64,000 bases of DNA from Curvibacter sp. AEP1-3 (GCF_002163715.1 NZ_CP015698.1:1674001-1738000); one strand, 5' to 3'; shown: positions 1 to 9,017, numbered from the stretch's first letter. The notes: generated from the letters alone by a model not told the origin. Numbers and translations: made by a program.

Positions 1-1
1 G

Positions 2-841
2 GCGATGCGCGAGCTGGCCAAGGCCGGTGTGCTAGTGGGATTTTGCGGTGGCGGCGGCACACCGCTGTTTGCCGCCAACGAGATGGATGTGGAAGTTGCC
101 TGGCTCTCCCCCCAAAGCGAATACCGCCCTACGGAATACCTGCAAGCGTGGGTGCGCTTCTGGTTTGACGATGAACTGCGGCTGGCGGCGGCCAAGCAAC
201 TGCAACTGCAGCGGCTGAACTGGCTGCCCGCCCAATGGACCACCCGGGCACTGCGCGAAGCGGGGTTTAACGTGCCCACCGATGCAGTGCAGGCGCTGGT
301 GGCCCAGTTCAAGCCCATGGTGGTCAACGCGCCCGACATCACCGCCCTGCTCACCGACGAAGCCCGTCTCACCAAGGCGCTGTACAAGCTGGCCGTGCAG
401 GCCTGCGGCTACGGCGACTTCACCCGCGCCAAGCGCGGCAGTGGCACCGATGCCGCCAACCGTTTTCTGGACCACGGCAACTACCTGGCCTATGGCCTGG
501 GGGCCACCGCCACCTGGGTGCTGGGCTTGCCACACGGGCTGGCTGTGCTGCATGGCAAAACGCGGCGTGGCGGGCTGGTGTTTGATGCGGCCGATCTGGT
601 CAAAGACGCCATCATCGTGCCGCAGGCTTTTGTGTCGGCCATGCGCGGCGATGACGAGCAGCAGTTTCGCCGCCAGTGCATCGAAGCCTTGACCCGCAGC
701 GAGGCGCTGGACTTCATCATCGACCAGCTCAAGGCCATTGCCATCGACATCGCCCGGCTGGCACAGCAGACAGAAACGGCACCGGACGCGAAACCTGGCA
801 TCGCACCTGCCACACCCCCCAGCAGCGAGGGCTCGGCATGA
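2..841 (+). CDS. cas1: Cas1 integrase of type I-F (5' end outside window)
   Basis: This is the C-terminal ~280 residues of the CRISPR adaptation integrase. Cas1 with the Cas2 domain of the next gene forms the complex that cuts and joins new spacers at the leader end of the array. Counting from the first methionine (base 5), Glu119 lies in a LLTDEARLTKALYK stretch, His183 in LPHGLAVLHGK, and Asp194/Asp197 in GLVFDAADLVKD. These match the family's Glu-His-Asp metal site in sequence and spacing. NRFLDHGNYLAYG is also typical of I-F Cas1. I-F Cas1 is usually about 330 residues, so roughly 50 are missing to the left; the frame is open from base 2. The stop overlaps the cas2-3 start (ATGA), indicating translational coupling. 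Confidence 0.95.
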   Translation, partial: AMRELAKAGVLVGFCGGGGTPLFAANEMDVEVAWLSPQSEYRPTEYLQAWVRFWFDDELRLAAAKQLQLQRLNWLPAQWTTRALREAGFNVPTDAVQALVAQFKPMVVNAPDITALLTDEARLTKALYKLAVQACGYGDFTRAKRGSGTDAANRFLDHGNYLAYGLGATATWVLGLPHGLAVLHGKTRRGGLVFDAADLVKDAIIVPQAFVSAMRGDDEQQFRRQCIEALTRSEALDFIIDQLKAIAIDIARLAQQTETAPDAKPGIAPATPPSSEGSA

Positions 842-3800
842 ATGTGCTGTTCGTCTCGCAATGTTCCAAGCGCGCACTGACGGAAACCCGCCGCATCCTC
901 GACCAGTTTGCCGAACGGCGCGGCGAGCGCACCTGGCAAACCCCCATCACCCAGGCTGGACTGGACACCGTGCGCAAGCTGCTGCGCCAAACGGCGCGCA
1001 AGAACACCGCCGTAGCCTGCCACTGGATTCGCGGGCGCGACCACAGCGAGCTGCTGTGGGTGGTGGGCGATGCGAGCCAGTTCAACGACCAAGGCGCGGT
1101 GCCCACCAACACCACGGCCAGCAACGTGCTGCGCGCAGGTGATGAAAACGTGTGGCACCACCTTCCGCTGATGACCGCCCTGGCTGCACTCTCAGCCCTG
1201 CTGCACGACCTGGGCAAGGCCACGCAGGCGTTCCAAGACAAGCTCAAAAACCCCGGCGTGCGCGAGCGCAACCACTACCGGCATGAATGGGTGTCGGTAC
1301 GGCTGTTCCAGGCCTTTGTGGGGCAGGACGATGACGCGGGCTGGCTCCAACGGCTGGCGGCGTATGCCGATGCAGACAACGACACGCAGGCGTTGGAGGC
1401 AGCGTGGCTAGACCATGCAGGTGGGCGGCTGCTGCGCGATGGGCTGGATACGATTGAAAGTCGTGATGGAGTGAGCAGCCCGCATAACCCGTTTCGCTGT
1501 CTGCCTCCATTAGCTCAGGCGGTTGCATGGCTTGTGTTCACACACCATAGGTTGCCCTGCACGCCCGTTCGGAGGCGACAACACAACGACGAGACCGCAG
1601 AGGACGGCAAAGTCTTCCAGCCCTTCGGTTGGAAACCAGTCTCTGTAGAAGCGCGTGAATTGGACTTTCTTTTAGAGCAGATAAACGCCGACTGGAATGA
1701 ACCCCGTGATAGCGTGTCCGCCGCGACACTCGCCGCGCATTGGCACTTCCCGCACGGCCTGCCCGTCACCCAGCCCACCTGGCGCAAACAAGCCGCCCGC
1801 TATGCACGCAAGCTGCTGGAGCTATCGCAAACCGCCCGGCAAGGCACGGTGCTGCACGACCCGTTTGCCATGCACGTCGCCCGCCTGTGCCTCATGCTGG
1901 CAGACCACCATTACTCCAGCCTCACCGACGCAGCCGCACGCGCACCGCACCTCAGCCCCGGCTACCCGCTCTACGCCAACACCCGCAGCAACCACTATCA
2001 AAACAATAGCTGCTCGCGCTTGGTGGATAAGCGCCAGAGCCCATTTTTTAATCAAACCCTGGACGAACACCTGCTGGGCGTGCAAGCCCACGCCACGCTG
2101 GTGGCACGGTCGCTGCCCAACCTCACGCGGAGCCTGCCCGCGCTCAAAAACCACAAGCCCCTCAAAAAGCGCAGCGCCGACCCGCGCTTTGCCTGGCAAG
2201 ACAAGGCGGCAGACCTGGCCGCCAGCGTGCGCGCCCGCGCCGCGCACGCTGGCGCATTCATCGTCAACATGGCCTCCACCGGCTGCGGCAAAACATTGGG
2301 CAACGCCCGGGTGATGAACGCGCTGGCCGACCCGGCCACCGGCCTGCGCTGCGCCTTTGCCATGGGGCTGCGCACGCTCACGCTGCAAACCGGGCGCGTG
2401 TTCCAGAACGACCTGCAACTGAGTGACGAGCAACTGGCCCTCCAGGTCGGGGGCGCGGCCAGCCGGGCACTGTTTGAATACTGGGAGCAGCAGGCCGAAG
2501 CCACCGGCTCCGCATCCAGCCAGGCGCTGCTGGACGAAGCTGGCACCGTGCTCTTTGAGGGCAACGACCAGCACCCGCTGCTGCAGCGCCTGACGGGCGA
2601 CGCGAAGGCCCGTGCGCTGATTGCCGCGCCCCTGCTGGTCTGCACCGTAGACCACCTCACCCCCGCCACCGAGAGCCTGCGCGGTGGCCGCCAGATTGCG
2701 CCCATGCTGCGCCTGCTTACCAGCGACCTGGTGCTGGACGAGCCCGACGACTTTGACATGGCCGACCTGCCCGCCCTGACCCGGCTGGTGCACTGGGCAG
2801 GCCTGCTGGGCAGCCGCGTGCTGCTGTCATCGGCCACGCTGCCGCCTGCGCTGGTGGAAGGGCTGTTTATGGCCTACCGTGCCGGGCGCGCCGTGTACCA
2901 GCGCCACCGCAGCGAGCGGCCCAGCGAGCCTGTGAACATCTGCTGCCTGTGGATCGACGAATTCCACCAGACCCCGCAAGACTGCGCAGATGGAGCCGCC
3001 TTCCGTGAAGCGCACACCCAGTACGTGCACAAGCGCGTCGCCAAGCTCAAGCAGGCCGAGGTGCGGCGGCTGGCGCAGATTGCGCCCCTGCCTGACACCT
3101 GGCACAGCATGCAAGAAGCCGAGCGCCGCAAAGACTTTGCCCGCCTGGTGCTGGAGCAAGCGTGGGAGCTGCACCAACGGCCCCACAACCACAGCACGGA
3201 TACCCCCACCCACGCCGCCAGCGGCAAGCGCGTGAGCCTGGGCCTCATCCGCATGGCCAACATTGCCCCGCTGTACGACGTGGCCCTGGCCATGTACGCG
3301 CCAGACGCACTGCCGCACGCACTGCAAGGCCAGGTGCGCATTCACCTGTGCGTGTACCACTCGCAGTTCCCGCTATTGCTGCGCTCGGCCATCGAGCAGC
3401 AGCTGGACACTCTGCTCAACCGACGCGGTGCCAAGGACGGGCACGACCCCGCGCTGCACCGCCCTGCCCTGCGCGCCTTGATTGACGCCCACCCCGAGCC
3501 CCACCACCTGTTCATCGTGCTGGGCAGCCCTGTGACCGAAGTGGGCCGCGACCACGACTACGACTGGGCCGTGGTCGAGCCCTCGTCCATGCGCTCGCTC
3601 ATCCAACTCGCCGGGCGTGTGCGGCGGCACCGGCCAGGGGCGGTGGGTGGGGTGAACATGGTGGTGCTGGACAGCAACTTGCGGCACTACGAAGACAAGA
3701 GCAAAGCAGCGTTTTGCAAACCAGGCTTTGAAATGAACCCGCAGCCACCAGGGTCGAGCGACGCTGCACAGAACTTCTACCTGTACAGCCATAGCCTGCG

Positions 3801-4395
3801 CCAACTGATGACGCGCTTGGTCAAAGACGCTGAACCATGGGCGGTGGATGCTCAACCGCGCATTGAAGTAGCCACCGCGCAATACCACCCCCGCCGCCAT
3901 TGGGCCGACCTGGAACACGAGCGTATGCGAGACGCCATGTTGCAACGCTCTGCGACCAGCAAATACACCACCGCCCCAGAGCGCGCGGCCTTCCTGCATT
4001 GGGCACATCCCGGTCATCTGTGGCTCACCGGCCTGCTACCGCAGTTCCAGCGCTTTCGCTACGACGCCCAACCCCGCGACGACGTGGCCCTGCTGCCGGA
4101 CGAGAACGAAGAAACGCTGTTGCTGCACCGCGTGCAAGACGGAGAACGGCGCTACGAAAAGCTCTACGTGCCCATCCACCAAAGCCTGTGCCACCCGGTT
4201 CCCGCCGCGCAACTGGCATCGCCCAGCGTATCGCCCTGGCCGCAGGTGGATTTGATGGAGGAACTGGCTGCACTGGCACAGGCGCGGGGCTTGTCGCTGG
4301 AGCAATGTGCTGAACGCTATGCCACCGCCAGCCTGCCTGAATCGCAGACGGGCTGGCGGTGGGATGAGCGTTTGGGCTTTAGCAAGAAAGCCTGA
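838..4395 (+). CDS. cas3: Cas2-Cas3 fusion (nuclease-helicase) of type I-F
   Basis: Fusion of the adaptation subunit Cas2 with the interference effector Cas3, a hallmark of I-F. Cas3 is recruited by target-bound Csy complex and unwinds and degrades DNA; the Cas2 part bridges Cas1 dimers. The start at 838 gives MNVLFVSQCSKRALTETRRI, the Cas2-like N-terminus (about residues 1-95), and overlaps the cas1 stop by ATGA; an upstream in-frame ATG would lie inside cas1. The HD nuclease motif is at His123-Asp124 (LLHDLGK). Helicase motif I is TGCGKT near residue 482, motif II DEPDD near 634, followed by LLSSATLPP and the arginine-rich LAGRVRRHRPG. The length of 1185 residues is slightly above the usual ~1100. 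The stop codon lies inside a degenerate CRISPR repeat on the other strand. Confidence 0.95.
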   Translation: MNVLFVSQCSKRALTETRRILDQFAERRGERTWQTPITQAGLDTVRKLLRQTARKNTAVACHWIRGRDHSELLWVVGDASQFNDQGAVPTNTTASNVLRAGDENVWHHLPLMTALAALSALLHDLGKATQAFQDKLKNPGVRERNHYRHEWVSVRLFQAFVGQDDDAGWLQRLAAYADADNDTQALEAAWLDHAGGRLLRDGLDTIESRDGVSSPHNPFRCLPPLAQAVAWLVFTHHRLPCTPVRRRQHNDETAEDGKVFQPFGWKPVSVEARELDFLLEQINADWNEPRDSVSAATLAAHWHFPHGLPVTQPTWRKQAARYARKLLELSQTARQGTVLHDPFAMHVARLCLMLADHHYSSLTDAAARAPHLSPGYPLYANTRSNHYQNNSCSRLVDKRQSPFFNQTLDEHLLGVQAHATLVARSLPNLTRSLPALKNHKPLKKRSADPRFAWQDKAADLAASVRARAAHAGAFIVNMASTGCGKTLGNARVMNALADPATGLRCAFAMGLRTLTLQTGRVFQNDLQLSDEQLALQVGGAASRALFEYWEQQAEATGSASSQALLDEAGTVLFEGNDQHPLLQRLTGDAKARALIAAPLLVCTVDHLTPATESLRGGRQIAPMLRLLTSDLVLDEPDDFDMADLPALTRLVHWAGLLGSRVLLSSATLPPALVEGLFMAYRAGRAVYQRHRSERPSEPVNICCLWIDEFHQTPQDCADGAAFREAHTQYVHKRVAKLKQAEVRRLAQIAPLPDTWHSMQEAERRKDFARLVLEQAWELHQRPHNHSTDTPTHAASGKRVSLGLIRMANIAPLYDVALAMYAPDALPHALQGQVRIHLCVYHSQFPLLLRSAIEQQLDTLLNRRGAKDGHDPALHRPALRALIDAHPEPHHLFIVLGSPVTEVGRDHDYDWAVVEPSSMRSLIQLAGRVRRHRPGAVGGVNMVVLDSNLRHYEDKSKAAFCKPGFEMNPQPPGSSDAAQNFYLYSHSLRQLMTRLVKDAEPWAVDAQPRIEVATAQYHPRRHWADLEHERMRDAMLQRSATSKYTTAPERAAFLHWAHPGHLWLTGLLPQFQRFRYDAQPRDDVALLPDENEETLLLHRVQDGERRYEKLYVPIHQSLCHPVPAAQLASPSVSPWPQVDLMEELAALAQARGLSLEQCAERYATASLPESQTGWRWDERLGFSKKA

Positions 4396-4477
4396 GCTGC
4401 CTATGCGGCAGTAAAACGCTTTGTAACCTCTGAAGGTCTTAAGCTGAATTTTCTGAGCTGCCTTTGCGGCAGTGAAA
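4389..4477 (-). ncRNA. Mini-CRISPR: two degenerate repeats and one 33-nt spacer; candidate CreR-type regulatory crRNA
   Basis: Read on the minus strand, 4450-4477 is a repeat copy differing from the old-type array repeat (ending CAGAAA) at two positions. 4389-4416 is a second, more degenerate copy that overlaps the cas2-3 stop. Both keep the Csy4 hairpin (CTGCC stem, GGCAG). They are separated by 33 nt (4417-4449), a normal spacer length here. The guide would start ATTCAGCTTAAGA. Positions 1-5 and 7-13 match the minus strand at 4494-4482; only position 6 differs, a base that type I complexes flip out. A CC follows on the 5' side, the known I-F PAM. The match ends after 13 nt, as expected for binding without cleavage. 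Regulatory crRNA-like RNAs (CreR) that repress cas promoters through partial matches are known; assignment here is inference. Confidence 0.7.
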
Positions 4478-4481
4478 TTAT

Positions 4482-4496
4482 TCTTAAGTTGAATGG
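4482..4496 (-). promoter_or_regulatory. Seed-plus-PAM target of the mini-CRISPR guide
   Basis: On the minus strand this reads CC followed by ATTCAACTTAAGA. The mini-CRISPR guide starts ATTCAGCTTAAGA, so 12 of 13 positions agree with a mismatch at position 6. The PAM (bases 4495-4496) directly abuts the candidate -35 hexamer of the csy promoter, so a Csy complex parked here would block polymerase. A simple short direct repeat is the alternative reading. Confidence 0.6.
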
Positions 4497-4524
4497 TTGA
4501 AAATTTTCCCACACCACCTAAAAT
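4497..4524 (+). promoter_or_regulatory. Candidate sigma-70 promoter of the csy operon
   Basis: TTGAAA (4497-4502), 16 nt, then TAAAAT (4519-4524). It lies about 200 bp upstream of csy1 and is the best promoter-like pair I found in the 329-bp gap between cas2-3 and csy1. No mapping data are available; the call rests on hexamer similarity. Confidence 0.5.
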
Positions 4525-4526
4525 AA

Positions 4527-4560
4527 GGCCATGACAGCTGTTCGAGCAACTGTCATGGCC
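4527..4560. repeat. Perfect 11-bp inverted repeat in the csy1 leader
   Basis: GGCCATGACAG (4527-4537) is repeated inverted as CTGTCATGGCC (4550-4560) around a 12-nt loop that can pair further. It sits just downstream of the candidate csy promoter, with no T-run after it, so it is more likely an operator or leader hairpin than a terminator. On the minus strand it lies between hexamers (TTGCTC and TATTTT) that could drive the mini-CRISPR RNA. Confidence 0.5.
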
Positions 4561-4724
4561 GAGTCAACAACGTGCTTCGCGGCACCAAAAAAAAAGAGGT
4601 CACAGTGAATAGCTTTCACGCCCTCAGGAGGGCTTTGTCGGCTACCTAGCCGTTTTCACATCCCCGGTTGGTTCTGTGCTGACTGGGGAATTTTAACTTC
4701 CAACCCTTTTGGAAAGGTTTTCCC

Positions 4725-6089
4725 ATGTCCGAAGCCCCTGAAACAGGAGGCAAGGCAGGCTACAGAGCGGCCATCAGCGCCTTCTTGCAAGAGCGACTGC
4801 AAGCCAAGCTCGACAAGCTCAAGCCTGACGATCCCCAACGCGAAGAGGTGATTGCCTCATTCGCCCATAATGTGTGGGTGGCCAGCGCTGCCAAGCGCGT
4901 GGAACAAATCCAGGCCGTCACCCACTCCCTCAAACCCATCCACCCCGACGCCCGGGGCACCAATCTGTATGTGGAGCCCCGCACCCTGCCCCCGCTGGCC
5001 GAGGTGGGCAGCCACGCGCTGGGCGAGCGCTTTGTGGGCGATGTGGTGGGCAACGCTGCGGCGCTGGATGTGTACAAGCTGCTCAAGCTGGAGGTGAACG
5101 GGCGCAGCCTGCTCACCGCCCTGCTGGCGCACGATGCGGACGCGCTGGCAGCACTGCATGCCGACCCGGCCCAGGCCGAGAAGCTGCGCGATGCGTTGGT
5201 GACATTGACCCAGCCCCGCGCCGAAGGCCCCAGCAGCCACACCCTGGCCAAGCAGCTCTACTGGCTCACAGGCACCAACGCCTGTGACGACGCCCACTAC
5301 ACCCTGCTGGCCCCGCTGTACGCCACATCGCTGGCCCATGCCGTGCACGCCCAGGTGCAGGAAGACCGCTTTGGCGAGGTCAACAAGGCCGCCCGCCAGG
5401 CGCGGCGTGAGGGCAAGATGCATGACGGCGTGTTCCATGACTACCCCGGCCTGGCCGTGCAGAACATGGGTGGCACCAAGCCGCAAAACATCAGCCAGCT
5501 CAACAGCGAGCGGCGGGGGGTGAACTACCTGCTGTCGTCGCTGCCGCCGCAGTGGAAGGCCAGCGCGGTGCGGTTGCCGGTGCATGCGGCTTCGGTGTTC
5601 GAGCGGCTGTTCATCGCCCGGCCCGAAGTGCGCCGCGCCGTGCGGACGCTGCGGGTGTTTTTGGAGTCCAACCCCGACACCAATCTGGCCACCCGCGATC
5701 GGCGCGAGGCATTGCTCGACGCTCTGGTGGACGAGCTGGTGTCGCTGGCTGCCGAGTTGCAACAGACCCTTCCGCCCGGCTGGAGCCGGGATGACGAGCG
5801 CTTTGCGGATCTGCACCGCAGCGAGCAACTGTGGCTGGACCCGTTGCGTGCCGAACAACCTGATGAGGCCGACTTTGCCCGCGAGTGGTTGCAGATGGAC
5901 TGGCCTGCCGCCGTGGGTCAGCGCTTTGCCAACTGGCTCAACGCGCAGCTGCGCGGCAAGCTGCCTGTAGGCGATGCGGAAGCGCGTGCTTGGCAGAAGG
6001 AGTTGCTGACCGACGAGGACGGTTTTCAGCAGCAACTGCGCACACTGCGCCAGCGGCTGGACCGCACGGCGACGGGGGCAACGCCATGA
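4725..6089 (+). CDS. csy1: Csy1 (Cas8f), large subunit of the I-F Csy complex
   Basis: 454-residue I-F large subunit. In the Csy complex, Csy1 with Csy2 caps the 5' handle of the crRNA and recognises the PAM. It is identified by position (directly after cas2-3, before csy2-csy3-csy4), usual length, and I-F signatures such as the LVTLTQPRAEGPSSHTLAKQ and NMGGTKPQNISQLNS regions. The ATG at 4725 is preceded by a GGAAAGG ribosome-binding site. Its stop overlaps csy2 by ATGA. The 329-bp gap upstream holds a mini-CRISPR, a promoter-like pair and a palindrome, so the csy genes may be transcribed separately from cas1-cas2-3. Confidence 0.93.
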   Translation: MSEAPETGGKAGYRAAISAFLQERLQAKLDKLKPDDPQREEVIASFAHNVWVASAAKRVEQIQAVTHSLKPIHPDARGTNLYVEPRTLPPLAEVGSHALGERFVGDVVGNAAALDVYKLLKLEVNGRSLLTALLAHDADALAALHADPAQAEKLRDALVTLTQPRAEGPSSHTLAKQLYWLTGTNACDDAHYTLLAPLYATSLAHAVHAQVQEDRFGEVNKAARQARREGKMHDGVFHDYPGLAVQNMGGTKPQNISQLNSERRGVNYLLSSLPPQWKASAVRLPVHAASVFERLFIARPEVRRAVRTLRVFLESNPDTNLATRDRREALLDALVDELVSLAAELQQTLPPGWSRDDERFADLHRSEQLWLDPLRAEQPDEADFAREWLQMDWPAAVGQRFANWLNAQLRGKLPVGDAEARAWQKELLTDEDGFQQQLRTLRQRLDRTATGATP

Positions 6090-7177
6090 AGCAACCCCAA
6101 GCCATCCTCGTCCTGCCCCACCTGCGCATTCAAAACGCCAACGCCATTGGCAGCCCGCTCACCCATGGCTTCCCGTCCATCACCGCCTTTACGGGCGTGA
6201 TGTGGGCGCTGGAGCGCAAGCTGGCCCAGGCCGGTGTGCCGCTGCAACTGCATGGCGTGGGCGTGGTGTGCCACCACCATCAAGAGCAGGTCACGCAGGG
6301 CTATGTGCGCAACTTCAACCTGACGCGCAACCCGGTGGACAAAGACGGCAGTACCGCCGCCATCGTGGAAGAAGGCCGGATGCACCTGCAGATCTCGCTG
6401 GTGCTGGCCGTTTCAGAAAAGCGCACGCCCGGCACCCCTGCAGCGCTGGTGCAAAGCAACCAGGCGCAGTTGGACGAATGGGCTGCGCAAGCGGGCCACA
6501 TCCTGGCAGGCATGCGTGTGGCGGGCGGCAGCGTGCTGCCATCGCGCCCGGTGCCGGGCAAGCGCGTGCGGCCCTGGATGGCCGTCGTGCCCGAAGACCC
6601 ACAGGCAGCAGAGAAGCAGTTCCGCCAATGGCGGCGGCAGTGGCTGCCGGGTTTTGCCCTGGTGGGGCGCGATGACCTGCTGGCCGAGCGCCTGCAAGAC
6701 CTGCGCACCACCCAGCCCGATGCCACGCTGCTGGACGCCTGGTTGCACGCGGCTCGCTTTAACTACGCGCCTGTGGTGCCTGACAGCGGTGCCCCTGCAC
6801 CAGACGGACAGGTGAAGTGGGCAGACCCACAGCGGCCCAAGGGCAGCGGCTGGGTGGTACCCATTCCGGTGGGTTATGTCGCGCTCACATCCGCCCACGC
6901 CCCGGGCACCGTGCGCAATGCACGCGATGCCACGGTGCCCATGCGGTTTGTGGAATCGGTCTATGCGCTGGGCGAGTGGATTAGCCCGCACCGCCTGACG
7001 CACCTAGGCCAGTTGCTGTGGCATGCCGAAGCCGACGAAGACGACAAAGCGCAGGGCCTGTACCGCTGCCGCAATGGCTACCAACCCGCCAAGGCAGAGG
7101 AGGCTGGCGCAGACGGCAACCCCACCACCGACACGCTGGACGAATGGGACGACGACGAGGCTTATGCCTACACCTGA
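6086..7177 (+). CDS. csy2: Csy2 (Cas5f) of the I-F Csy complex
   Basis: 363-residue Cas5-type subunit that holds the crRNA 5' handle together with Csy1. The start at 6086 gives MKQPQAILVLPHLRIQNANA followed by IGSPLTHGFPSITAFTGVMW, the very characteristic Csy2 N-terminus. Longer in-frame starts would run into csy1, and the ATGA overlap with the csy1 stop supports this one. The C-terminus is acidic (DEWDDDEAYAYT). A 62-bp spacer precedes csy3. Confidence 0.93.
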   Translation: MKQPQAILVLPHLRIQNANAIGSPLTHGFPSITAFTGVMWALERKLAQAGVPLQLHGVGVVCHHHQEQVTQGYVRNFNLTRNPVDKDGSTAAIVEEGRMHLQISLVLAVSEKRTPGTPAALVQSNQAQLDEWAAQAGHILAGMRVAGGSVLPSRPVPGKRVRPWMAVVPEDPQAAEKQFRQWRRQWLPGFALVGRDDLLAERLQDLRTTQPDATLLDAWLHAARFNYAPVVPDSGAPAPDGQVKWADPQRPKGSGWVVPIPVGYVALTSAHAPGTVRNARDATVPMRFVESVYALGEWISPHRLTHLGQLLWHAEADEDDKAQGLYRCRNGYQPAKAEEAGADGNPTTDTLDEWDDDEAYAYT

Positions 7178-7239
7178 GCCCCTGCAAAAGCCCGCCACCC
7201 CTTCGCATTCAACCTCCCCATTTTTGAAAGATCAACACC

Positions 7240-8289
7240 ATGACCGACAAACTCACCACCGCCTCCGTCCTGGCCTTTGAACGCAAGCTGGACCCCTCTG
7301 ACGCCGTGTTCCATGCAGGCCACTGGGACGACCGCGCACAGTCGCACGCTTGGCAGCCCATCAAGCTGCGGATAAAACCCATACGAGGCACCATCAGCAA
7401 TCGGCTCAAAGCGAAAGAACAAGATCCAGCCAAGCTGGACGCGCAAATTGAAAAGCCCAACCTGCAAACCGTGGACGTGGCCGCCTTGCCCGCAGAAGTC
7501 GACACACTCAAGGTGCAATTCACGCTGCGCGTGCTGGGCGGCGCGGGCACCCCATCAGCCTGCAACAGCGCGGCCTACCAGGCCAAACTGCGGGCCACCG
7601 TGCAGGGCTATGTGCAGCAGCACGGCTTTGGCGAACTGGCCCGGCGCTACGCGGCCAACCTGGCCAATGGCCGCTTCTTGTGGCGTAACCGCGCCGGTGC
7701 CGAACAGGTGGAAGTAACCGTGGAGCAGATGCAAGGCGGGCAGGCCGCACATACATGGTCTTTTGATGCTCTGGCGCTAAATACACGGGCGGTAGACGCT
7801 ATCAATACAGAAGCAAAAGGCTTGGACGAGCTGGGCCAAGCCATTGCCGCCGGGTTGGCCGGGTCACAGCATGTGATGCTGCGTATCACGGCCTTTGTGC
7901 GCCAAGGTGCGGGGCAAGAGGTGTTCCCATCCCAAGAGCTGATCTTGGATCAAAAGGCGCAGAAAACAGACGACGGGGTACTGGTTAAAAAGAGCAAGAC
8001 GCTGTATCACGTGGACGGCGTGGCCGCCATCCACTCGCAAAAAATCGGCAACGCCATTCGCACCATCGACACCTGGTATGAAGGCGCTGAAGAACTCGGC
8101 CCCATCGCGGTAGAGCCCTACGGCTCCGTCACCACCCAGGGCAAGGCCTACCGCCAGCCAAAGCAAAAGCTGGACTTCTACACCCTGCTGGACCACTGGC
8201 TGCTGAAAGACCAAGTGCCCCCCGCAGAGCAAAAGCACTTTGTGATGGCCGTGCTGATCCGTGGCGGCGTGTTTGGCGACGCCAGCTAA
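7240..8289 (+). CDS. csy3: Csy3 (Cas7f), crRNA backbone subunit
   Basis: 349-residue Cas7-type subunit. Six copies polymerise along the crRNA spacer, flipping out every sixth base, which matters for the position-6 mismatch in the mini-CRISPR guide. The N-terminus ([20 protein letters not shown]), the central [16 protein letters not shown] and the C-terminal [14 protein letters not shown] and [12 protein letters not shown] segments match the I-F Csy3 family, as does the length. The ATG at 7240 is the first in frame, with a weak GAAAG upstream. It is followed 13 bp later by csy4. Confidence 0.93.
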   Translation: MTDKLTTASVLAFERKLDPSDAVFHAGHWDDRAQSHAWQPIKLRIKPIRGTISNRLKAKEQDPAKLDAQIEKPNLQTVDVAALPAEVDTLKVQFTLRVLGGAGTPSACNSAAYQAKLRATVQGYVQQHGFGELARRYAANLANGRFLWRNRAGAEQVEVTVEQMQGGQAAHTWSFDALALNTRAVDAINTEAKGLDELGQAIAAGLAGSQHVMLRITAFVRQGAGQEVFPSQELILDQKAQKTDDGVLVKKSKTLYHVDGVAAIHSQKIGNAIRTIDTWYEGAEELGPIAVEPYGSVTTQGKAYRQPKQKLDFYTLLDHWLLKDQVPPAEQKHFVMAVLIRGGVFGDAS

Positions 8290-8302
8290 TGCGCGAGGCC
8301 CC

Positions 8303-8878
8303 ATGACCACGCACTATCTCCACATCACCCTGCTACCCGACCCGGAGTTCAGCCCCGCGCACCTGCTGGGCGCGCTGGTGGCCAAGCTGCACCGGGCGCT
8401 GGTGCAAGGGCAGACCACCGACATCGGGGTGAGCTACCCGCAGCACATCGGCCAGCCGACCACAAAGCGCACCCTGGGCGCGGTGCTACGCCTGCACGGC
8501 ACCCCCGAGGCGCTGCAACGCCTGATGGGGCAAGACTGGCTCAAAGGCATGCGCGACCACACGCAGGTGGGTGAACGGCTGCCAGTGCCCGCCCACGCAC
8601 AGCACCGCACCGTGCGCCGCCGCCAGTTCAAGACCAACGCCGACCGCCTGCGCCGCCGCCGCATGCAGCGCAAGGGCGAAACCGCCGAACAGGCCGCAGC
8701 CGCTATCCCCGACGCTGTAGAGCGCCGCCCCGACCTGCCGTTTGTGTCACTGCGCAGCAGCAGCACGGGCCAGCCGTTTTGCCTGTACGTGGAGCACGGC
8801 CCACTGCAGGCCCAACCTGTGGCCGGGGCCTTCAACGCCTACGGCCTGGGGCACGAGGCGACCGTACCCTGGTTTTGA
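8303..8878 (+). CDS. csy4: Csy4 (Cas6f), crRNA-processing endoribonuclease
   Basis: 191-residue ribonuclease that cuts each repeat after its hairpin and stays bound to the crRNA 3' end. The start at 8303 gives MTTHYLHITLLPDPEFSPAH, which aligns with the Pseudomonas aeruginosa protein. Catalytic His30 sits in AKLHRAL (His29 in P. aeruginosa). The arginine-rich helix NADRLRRRRMQRKG enters the RNA groove, LRSSSTGQ carries the catalytic serine region, and the chain ends VPWF like the reference. An upstream in-frame start would overlap csy3. The leader follows directly. Confidence 0.95.
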   Translation: MTTHYLHITLLPDPEFSPAHLLGALVAKLHRALVQGQTTDIGVSYPQHIGQPTTKRTLGAVLRLHGTPEALQRLMGQDWLKGMRDHTQVGERLPVPAHAQHRTVRRRQFKTNADRLRRRRMQRKGETAEQAAAAIPDAVERRPDLPFVSLRSSSTGQPFCLYVEHGPLQAQPVAGAFNAYGLGHEATVPWF

Positions 8879-9017
8879 CCCTTTTTGACCCTTTTTTCCG
8901 GGGCCTGTGACAAGGCCTATGAATCAAGCACTTACCGAATGCCTCAGAAATTGGGGTGTTTGCGCTTGAAAGGGGAATGTTCTTTAAAAATCAAGAGGTT
9001 GCCGCGCTAGACTGATA
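8879..9017 (+). promoter_or_regulatory. CRISPR leader with two IHF sites
   Basis: 139-bp leader between csy4 and the first repeat. It contains two exact matches to the IHF consensus WATCAANNNNTTR: 8922-8934 (AATCAAGCACTTA) and 8989-9001 (AATCAAGAGGTTG), starting 67 bp apart, the nearer ending 16 bp before repeat 1. IHF bends the leader so that Cas1-Cas2 integrates at the first repeat; paired sites are known from I-F leaders. TTGCGC (8960-8965) and TTTAAA (8983-8988), 17 bp apart, are a weak candidate for the array promoter. Confidence 0.8.

Noticed and set aside
32..877. Long minus-strand frame opposite cas1
   Set aside because: Shadow of the GC-rich cas1 codons; product lacks protein-like features and cas1 is certain.
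1822..2793. Long minus-strand frame opposite cas2-3
   Set aside because: Lies wholly within the cas3 helicase region; a codon-bias artefact.
4857..6035. 392-codon minus-strand frame opposite csy1
   Set aside because: Shadow frame; csy1 is supported by operon position, start site and family signature.
1..8878. A I-F3 CRISPR-associated Tn7-like transposon
   Set aside because: cas1 and cas2-3 are present and no tnsA, tnsB, tnsC or tniQ gene is seen, so this is an ordinary interference-competent I-F locus.
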